Below, piece after piece: positions 56,785 to 64,000 of a stretch of 64,000 bases of DNA. The translations under genes were made by a program, and so were the position numbers. Source of the DNA: Nomia melanderi (lineage: Eukaryota; Arthropoda; Insecta; Hymenoptera; Halictidae); contig NC_135003.1 in the NCBI RefSeq assembly GCF_051020985.1, positions 210,001 through 274,000 on the forward strand, written 5' to 3'. The notes below the pieces were generated by a model. That model was not told where the DNA came from. It did no database searches and worked only from the letters and a program-made list of their open reading frames with translations. Each line of letters opens with the position of its first letter. Position 1 is the stretch's first letter.

Positions 56785-56957
56785 CATACAACAGGTGGTT
56801 TGTATTTTATTTAAGTAAATTAAAAGAATTGTGTCATTTTGAAGTTAAAGAACATAATTTCTCACGTAATCTAGATTTCAGAAATTATTCTGTATTAAAA
56901 TATCATTTATCAAAGGACCGTTTTGGAAAAATAGAATTTCATTTATCAAACAATTAA
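56785..56957 (+). CDS. Possible plus-strand terminal exon
   Basis: Acceptor catacaacag precedes a frame of 56 codons plus stop, with protein-like sequence (LSKLKELCHFEVKEHNF, SVLKYHLSKDRFGKIEFHLS). AATAAA follows at about 56970. Its phase fits the donor at 54930, giving an 81-aa product if spliced directly. No family is recognised. Confidence 0.3.
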
Positions 56958-57136
56958 AACTAGCATTTAATAAAAAAAAAGAAATATTCAACTTTTTTAA
57001 AATTTGTTGGAAACATGTTGAAAACAGTAGTAAGCAGTAACACCGTTATACGCACGGACGTTGCCACATTCATCGGTCTCAAAACTTTTTAGACTCGACT
57101 CTAGGAAACATGGTTCGTCGGCGGAAATGAGCTTAC

Positions 57137-57299
57137 CTTGAAATTTTTGAGTATCATTTTGATCCACGTTATTGTCAGATTTATGCGCGTTCGGACTCGT
57201 CTTTGTCGAGAAAAAAATTCCAGTTGATTGACGAAGTCTCCTTCATGACATTGTTCACAGCAAAAAAAAGTTTCTATTTGGCTGGCAAATGTCAGTAAG
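57137..57299 (-). CDS. Coding-like internal exon, unassigned
   Basis: Acceptor attctgacgcacag and donor TTCAAG before gtaagc bound a 163-base segment, open in one frame (54 codons plus one base). It reads LLTFASQIETFFCCEQC, then HEGDFVNQLEFFSRQRRVRT and TITWIKMILKNFK. The cysteine cluster CCEQCH could bind metal, but no known zinc motif is complete. It leaves in phase 0, matching 55202, and enters needing one base, matching the 60020 donor. Confidence 0.4.
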
Positions 57300-60019
57300 C
57301 TGTGCGTCAGAATGTCGGTTTTTATGTAAACGTACGACCGTTATTTGAGAAGGGTCAACTGGATGTCACAAAACAAACGGGTCTTAGAGACAATAATGAA
57401 ACTTCTGGACTAATTATGCTATAGGAATCAATTGGATATGTGTTTTCGACTAAAACGAGATCCGACAATGTTGTGGAATAAGTCAACATTGAAAATTTGT
57501 AATGCATATTTTGAACACCATGATAAGATAAAAAATCTACAATTGTAAACAAATCCACATGAAATTATTGAATAACTTAATACCTATTTTAATTTTGTAA
57601 TGTCATAAGTTTATAAAAGAGATGGCAAAGCGAAATCTATACTTAATTCTCCACTGGCAATATGGACCATTTATGGTCCTGTCGAAAATTTCATTGTTCA
57701 TCGTGGTCGGTTCAATTCCAAGTTGTAGGAGGATAAAATAAATTGAAGTTTGAAGTCAAATTGAAGTCTCCAAATAATACTTCTTTAAGGATTGGCAAAT
57801 CTCTTCATAATACTTCGAAAGATTTTACTCATGTGTAAAACTCTACAATGTGGTTCTTTAATATTTACTTATTACAAAGTTATTCACTTTTAATGAGAAT
57901 TTCATTTTTTCATGACTTCGTCGATATTTTTAATTTTCATTGCAAAACGATATTAAGATTTGACTAAAGTGTCATTTGTACATCAAAGTAGGGATTATAA
58001 TAAATATTTTACAATTTTTTTAGATTTTCACAGAACTCACAAGAATGATAAATAAGATTTGATCATAAAGGGCCCATACTCTCGACCGCGTTAGTAAAAA
58101 GAGGGTTAACTGTCAGTTAAATAATGATTACTATTAGATACTATATATTATGAATTGTTATATTCATTATGAATTATCAAATATTTAATAAATCACAATG
58201 ATCCTCTTCAATTGCTATTGACAAGGAATAAAAAGCAATAACCACTTTAATTGTTATGTCAGTTATACGTGGATGACACAATTCTTTTTCTGAACTTGAA
58301 AATTAAGTTTTATCGTAGAATATTGGTTAAATGAAAATTTACTAGGATATATGAAACTAAGACAGTCAACGCTTCATTAACGCCTTCCTCTATGATATCG
58401 TGTTACACTGGCGATGGAAATTTTGAACTGTATTTTGATAAATCCAAATGTTATTTACTTCTTCTGAATATGAGTTAAATATTACTTTTCTATTATCAAT
58501 CGTTAACCTCTGGAGTAATCGGAGATATATATTATTCAAATTCTTTTCTTCCTATAATAAATTATTCATGATAAAGTAGCTTTATCAAGCACAGCTGTGA
58601 AATCATGGGGCTGAGGGTTAAATAAATTGATTTGACTTTTGGAATTCTCATGGGTAATACACTCATTTATTGACGCTCAACGTGTCCAAGTGAATTATAC
58701 AATCTGTACTACATAGTAGTCTTTACCGAACACGGCGTGGGTTCTTGTAATGGCAGCTAGTGTTGAAACGGTTCAAAGACCTTGACGCGAAGAAACTAAA
58801 GGGTACGATCTGTTTATCCCGGAAAATCGAATGGGCGAAGGTTTCTATTAGGTTACGTGGTTTTTTTTATGATAACCGAGGCAACACGTTCCCCAATGAT
58901 TCCGATTTGTGGCTAAATATCGTACGATCAGAAATCACGAATCGAGCACGCGGCACCCGTGATCGAGAGATGACAGGCTGTCTCTCAGTCAGATTAACTA
59001 TCATGGACGCTCGGCTTTGACAGATAACCGGGGACACGTTCCTTATCGAACGGTATCAGTGACCGATTATGACGAGTCTTTTGGCAAGTAATACATTGAC
59101 GGAGACATAACGTTTCTAGCTGTTTTTCAACTAAACAATTGTTGAACTCTGAACTTTATTTGTGCTATGTATGTACATTCGAGCGAAGACAACGACGACA
59201 ATGACCATTGAGTATCCAATGCTAGTTTTAAAAAAGAAATAATTTAAATGGAATTGTACTTTTCCTTCCTATAATGAATAGTTCTGTTTTTTTTTTTAAT
59301 ATAATGGAGTCGGTTAAACAAGAACATGGGGACACATGAAGCTACCAATGACACAGATGGATACACTTTACGGTAGTTTCCTGAAGGAAAATTGTTTACG
59401 ATTGCATAATGCACTCGCTTGAAAATTGTTTAAAATTAATTAATGCAGGCAATAAAACTTTATTTTTCTTTGTTTCCCTTTCCAAACTTTTGTGAAACTC
59501 TTGACGTTTGATCTTGAGAAAAATAAACATTGAAATTAATGAAGAAGTTTTCATGCGAAAATGAACTACATTTCAGAGGTAAATATACAACAATTTTTGA
59601 AACTGAACTGTGTTCACTAGAATTCTTTAAATGATACATTTTATAAATTACTTTATCCCTCAAATTTTATCAAATAAATTGAAATAGTGATAGTTTGGAA
59701 ATTAGAGGTCTAAAAATAAATAATTAAAGTACGTATTGATATAATTGTATCAATCAAAGTCGCCGTAAACATATACTAAATGGTGTTTATAAAATTTCAT
59801 GCGTGTCAAATTGACGCGCTCTGTTTAACCCTAGTGTTAAAAGTCCTATATATAATTTGGCTCTTTATGGAAAAGACTTTTACTATCTGTTTTTGAAAAT
59901 CTCCCTAAAGAATTAAGGAACGTTCATACAAGTTCCAAAATAAAAGTCTAGAAACACATCTGACTGCAAATTCTTAATGGCAGAATAATCGTTCAACGTG
60001 GTAAAAGTATAATACTCAC
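57300..60019. other. Mostly AT-rich, with short open frames
   Basis: A minus-strand frame at 57355-57545 after a ttacaattgtag acceptor reads protein-like (SYHGVQNMHYKFSML...SLLSLRP) and ends in TGA, but no donor in it agrees in phase with 57137-57299. A GC-richer patch at 58730-59060 has an 86-codon plus-strand frame without domain. A TTAA repeat end (ccctagtgTTAA) lies at 59829-59840. Confidence 0.35.
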
Positions 60020-60219
60020 ATGACATCTACATTTCTAATTGAAAGTTCAGCCCCCATCCGTTGTCGGATAACAAAAATTTCAGTGATCAGCGTGCTACCA
60101 TCAAGTGTGTCGTCGCCATCGGTGACTTCATGTGCAACGATCGAGCTGTGTTGCACCCGATCGAAAGTGTACTTCGATATCACCGCGCGAGTAGTTTCGA
60201 ATGGAAATGTCGGCCTCGT
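60020..60219 (-). CDS. Coding-like exon, unassigned
   Basis: On the minus strand, 200 bases bounded by a gcgattag acceptor and a GTCAT before gtgagt donor are open in one frame. It includes VISKYTFDRVQHSSIVAHEV, TDGDDTLDGSTLITEIFVIR and MGAELSIRNVDV. It ends in phase 2, which fits 57299. No start codon is in place, so a further upstream exon is needed. Plus-strand frames are also open but serine-rich, as expected for an antisense shadow. Confidence 0.35.
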
Positions 60220-60324
60220 CTAATCGCTTATTTTACACGTTTTTACGCGTATTCTACAACGTAATAGTACGCGGTACATGTATTACATAACGCTTACACA
60301 TCGAACGCGGCGGTTGTGTACTTA

Positions 60325-60640
60325 CATCGTAGCCTGTTACAACACGTCTACGCGAAAGACGTCACCGCGGAGTGCGTAGAAACGATACCGTCGCGTGGCG
60401 TCCTTCCTCATCGCGATAATGTCCGCGGGCGGCCAAGAAACTCGAGAATATGACAACTCGAATCAGCTAAGGTGACGTAGGAGACCTGGTTCAAAACATT
60501 ATCCGCGTTGGAATTGAACAGGATTGGCCGTGAGCAACGGAATATTTACGACCCCCGATGAACGAGGAAGCTGGACGAACAATTTCGAGGGTGTGAGGAA
60601 GCGGACGGAAGATAGAATTTCCGAAAGGAATTCTGCGTGA
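60325..60640 (-). promoter_or_regulatory. GC-rich segment with a strong minus-strand donor
   Basis: GGCTACGAT before gtaagt gives a near-consensus minus-strand donor (GT at 60323-60324). Upstream sequence is GC-rich and holds a short 24-codon ATG frame ending in TAA, which would be an upstream ORF in a 5' UTR exon. It could be the first exon and promoter of the chain 60020-60219, 57137-57299, 54903-55202. Confidence 0.25.
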
Positions 60641-61620
60641 AGAGCTTTCAGAAGAATTTTCAACCTTTCGACAACGAATGGAGCAGTCTCCAAATTGTGC
60701 AGGTAAACTGGAGGAAGGAAAAAATGAGAGAATTTTCGCTTTCAGGTGGAGATAAAGGGAATGTAGCACGTCTGTAAAGAAGTAATAGAAATTTAAGAAG
60801 AAGTTATTGAAAAGATTAGAAATTCCGAAGCGTTCGTATCGAGCCGAAATATTAATGAAACTAATCCGATGCCCAATTTCTCGGGAGCAACACTTAAGAT
60901 TGCGGTATCGAGGAGAATATTATATAAAAAGTTGAGGTCACTCTTAACGGTACCCACAGATAACGAGTGCGAGGGAGATAAAAACTAGTTCGATGTTGTC
61001 TAGAATTATTTAAATAGGAACAAAGAGGCTGGACATCAATGGAAAATTACTGGTGAAAGAAATTTGAATGGAAATGCCGTGGAAATAGGAGTCAGGCTTA
61101 ATGCAACGTGTAACGGAAGAACGATAAATAGACGGGAAATAATGTTGAGCGTAGCGCGTCCAGTCGTAGGCGAAACGAATAAATCGAAAATGCGAAATAA
61201 TATTGCACAAGAAATGAAGTATTCTTATTAAAAAGTCTTTCGTCTACAAATAAATCTGAAAACCGTTTCATGTCAAAGAAAAACTACCACTCAAAAAATA
61301 TATACATTGCAAGAAAATATTATCTCCCAAACTCCCTATTTTCTACAAGAATCTCTCACAATGACACACAATAATAAAACAATAGCAAAGAAACGGAAGA
61401 AAATAGATCCAAAGACATTTTATTTAGTCCATTTCAAATTCATCGAAAACTACGTTTAAAGAATCTAAAACAAAATTCCCCACTTCCTCAAATAAAGGAA
61501 AAGGTTGAAAACAAACATCGGCATTTGCCTGCGAGACAAACATGTTCGATAACAGGAAAACCCACCAAAAACCGGTCGAAAAATATTGCGTCGCAATAGC
61601 GAGAGAAAGAGAGAGTGAGC
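60641..61620. other. AT-rich stretch, nothing recognised
   Basis: Moderately AT-rich. Short ORFs without domains, no repeats of note. Confidence 0.5.
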
Positions 61621-63600
61621 GAGTAAGTGAGAAAGAGAGGTGTACTCGCGAAAATGTCGTCCAGCTGTAGCCTTGGATCGTTGGTTTATCGATGAAGATA
61701 CAATTCGTGGTCGTGGTCGATCGCCGCGTGCCAAGTTCAGCGGGACGAAGCGCGGCGGTCAGAAAGTATCGTCGTCGGCTGTCCGGCGACCCTTGAACCC
61801 TGTCGTCCGGTCTCTTTTTCCCCGTAATCATTCGCGGTCGGACACCGCGCGACCGTTTCCCGAGCCGCCGATTTCCTCTCCTCGGTGGACGCAACGCGCG
61901 AAAGCCCGCGGCGTCGGCATCGCGCGAGCTCTAACACACCGCCAGTGCGTCGTTGTGTCTCCTTTCGTGCTCCTCGTGGTGAAACGAATCGGTCGTCTGA
62001 TAGAGAGCCGCAGCGATGATGAGGACTCGCGGAACCAGCGCCTGATCGTGCGCTCGAAAACAGAACCGACAGGGAAAATACGTTCGTGACTAGCCCAAGT
62101 GAACTCTCCTTCTCATTTGAGGCTTCTCGAGGACATCGGACAAGTCCAAGAACCAGAGTGTTAAAAGCAGGATTAGAATATTCGTTCTGTTCTTGTGACA
62201 ATTTCAGAGACGTCCAAGGCTAGGGACCGACGCCCCAACCGAGACACAGAGATTCAGATTCGCCGCGAGGAACCGAGAAGAGAACCGAGGGATCACGATT
62301 TTGTATTTGGTATGCTTCGGGGACTTTTGGACACTTTGCTCGGTACATCACTAATTTTATAATCATTATTGTCTCGCGACTGAGATCGACGTTGTCCCGT
62401 TGTCACGTTTCGCGCCCGTTGTCAACCATTCTTCTGCCATCTGAATTTTGTTCCGTGATATCCGTTTCTTTCATGTAATTTCTTCCCTTTTTCTATTTAC
62501 GAGAGAATTAAATTGAAGGATACAGAACCATCGTGATCAATGTCTCTCGGTCTTGACCAAGGTTCTTTATCTCGATGGATCTTCTCGACGGTCGTTTGGG
62601 TAGACGTATCAAGGTTCGATGGCCCGCGTAATATTCCATTCAGTCGATGGTCATCGCGGGCACACGCTGCTTCCGAGTTCGGTCTCTCCGCGTTATCAAC
62701 GGGACCCACGTGATATCGAGGGTGAAGTGTTCAGAAAACAAAAAGAACATATATATGTATACACGAATATAGTTTTATTTTATATACGTGTGTGTGTGTG
62801 TGCGTACATATACATGTTAACGTGAAACTCGGTCAAAGGTGACCGCTGCAAATCGTGGCCCGTTCCCGCGGGTCACTTGAACGGTTGAACAATTCTTTCA
62901 AGGTCACAGTCTCGATCGCCAAACTGACTCCCGAAGCGCTTCAACCGTTTCTCGTCACTACGTTCCTCGTCCTCTTCGGCTTCTCCCTAGCTGCACTAGC
63001 ACGCCGATACGCTCGCCTTGGACACGTTCACTCTGATCGGATACAGGAAAGGTGGCGGTCTGACCTTTCACTAACCGTTGGTGTGGTGCGCGGTCGTAGA
63101 AGGATAGAGGGTGAGTAACCACCGAGGCTTCATCAACCACCGGTTTTCGGCGTGTCTTCTGAGATCGCTTCTTCGATTACTGACTTCGCTGTTCCGCATC
63201 GGCATCCGATTAATCTCTGGCAAATCATCTCTGTCTACGTCAACGATTGAGATCTGCAGGCTCCTGTTTTTTGGGTATACTCCTTGTGTTGGATGTGTTC
63301 ATACTTTCACCCCCTCACTTGTTCCTTCATTCTCCCTCCACCAGGGCTCATTATTGTGTTTGGCTTTTGTCGATGACATTGGTAGATCGGTAACTTGGGC
63401 TCCAAACTACTGGAATGACTAATCCCACATTCATGAATTCGTTCGCGTGAAACCATCGCCGCCGATGGATGGCGCCAACCCGTAAAATTGATCGCGAAAT
63501 GCGGACGAAAGGTTGAAACGCTTAGAACGTTGCCGCCTTTCGTTGCTTCGGCGTTTAAGGTGTGGATTTTTGTGTTGTGTTAAAGGCAACAAGGTAGTTC
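61621..63600 (+). promoter_or_regulatory. CpG-rich promoter and 5' UTR-like block
   Basis: About 2 kb of GC- and CpG-rich DNA with overlapping ORFs in several frames (up to 156 codons), none domain-bearing. On the plus strand a pyrimidine-rich acceptor (gtgacaatttcag, 62206), a donor (GTATTTG before gtatgc, 62309) and a strong donor (ATAGAGG before gtgagt, 63110) suggest noncoding 5' exons of a gene continuing beyond the right edge. The strand is inferred from these donors only. Confidence 0.3.
62781..62815. repeat. GT/TA alternating microsatellite
   Basis: tatacgtgtgtgtgtgtgcg followed by tacatatacatg, a purine-pyrimidine alternating tract within the CpG-rich block. Confidence 0.8.
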
Positions 63601-64000
63601 TCTGTGTACTCTTCTGGCCAGGTTGTTCCGAGCCGAATATTTTTCGTGTTTAATTGGTTATCCTCAGTCTAGTCTGAGATTTAGTGGAATTTAATTTGGG
63701 ATTCTTGTTTATCGTGACAGGTGTAGCTTGAATTCGTTTTATATTGAACACTGAGGTATAGGGAACATAGTAATGAATATGTTCATTACATCGAGCACAG
63801 TTTTTACGGTATAATGGTATAAAAAGTATGAAATATAATGTGTACAGGTGTCATTTACAATGATACATCAATTATTTACATTATAATTCTGTAACAAATA
63901 CAGAGAAACTGATAGTATACGCAAGTTTTTTTATCACTATTACGTGTTAACTGCGTTCGAGGAATTTCTCAGTTTGTTCTTAAAACAGAGGCACATATTA
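63601..64000. other. AT-rich right edge
   Basis: AT content rises again and no coding or repeat signal is seen. It may be the start of an intron of the putative plus-strand gene. Confidence 0.4.

Larger units (their letters stand above)
55203..57136. other. AT-rich stretch with plus-strand exon candidates
   Basis: AT-rich, with a TTTA repeat at 56052-56076. Two plus-strand segments have good acceptors, open frames to a stop, and AATAAA just after: 56092-56285 and 56785-56957 (listed below). On the minus strand a strong donor (GAGT before gtaagt) occurs at about 56190. No gene is certain here. Confidence 0.4.

Noticed and set aside
57650..57735. ggttcaattcc, a tRNA B-box-like word
   Set aside because: No acceptor stem, A box or cloverleaf could be built around it.
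61424..61894. 156-codon minus-strand frame at the edge of the CpG block
   Set aside because: The translation mixes basic low complexity with hydrophobic runs and shows no family. The opposite strand is also open for 149 codons.
1..64000. CRISPR arrays, operons or other prokaryotic systems
   Set aside because: The sequence is clearly from an intron-rich animal genome; no regularly spaced identical direct repeats with unique spacers occur.

Overview
This window is animal nuclear DNA, almost certainly from an insect and probably from a hymenopteran such as a bee. The evidence is short introns with GT-AG borders, long AT-rich introns broken up by CpG-containing GC-rich islands, many microsatellites, and DNA-transposon relics with TTAA target sites. 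There are no operons or ribosome binding sites. The species cannot be fixed from the sequence alone.

One gene dominates and is certain. The minus strand from 7253 down to 491 encodes a PX-SH3-RhoGAP protein, the insect CdGAPr / vertebrate ARHGAP32-ARHGAP33 family. Its six core coding exons (7116-7253, 6139-6543, 4918-5248, 4320-4653, 3152-4073, 491-2986) join in perfect phase to give 1,541 codons. The first core exon has an open, phase-0 acceptor, so the true N-terminus lies further right. A 51-base phase-0 exon candidate sits at 24732-24782. Several ATG-initiated phase-0 candidate first exons with strong donors lie in GC-rich islands at 36.2, 39.9 and 52.6 kb. If the last is right, the gene spans about 52 kb with a very large first intron.

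The putative giant intron (7254 to about 52.5 kb) is AT-rich and holds alternating GC-rich islands, which are likely regulatory. It also holds a decayed piggyBac element (25904-27438), a family of small TTAA-flanked MITEs that share its ends, a pogo/Tigger-like relic (35.4-35.9 kb), a possible tRNA-derived SINE next to a 35-bp tandem array (37.7-38.05 kb), and simple repeats. No convincing independent protein gene was seen inside it.

To the right of the proposed CdGAPr promoter (about 53 kb), the minus strand carries an unassigned gene, 53456-54726. It has three exons in consistent phase and encodes 277 aa. Further right is a chain of coding-like minus-strand exons (54903-55202, 57137-57299, 60020-60219) that also agree in phase. 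Plus-strand candidate exons lie in the same interval and conflict with parts of this. From 61.6 to 63.6 kb is a GC-rich, CpG-rich block that looks like a promoter and 5' UTR region, probably for a gene leaving the window on the right.
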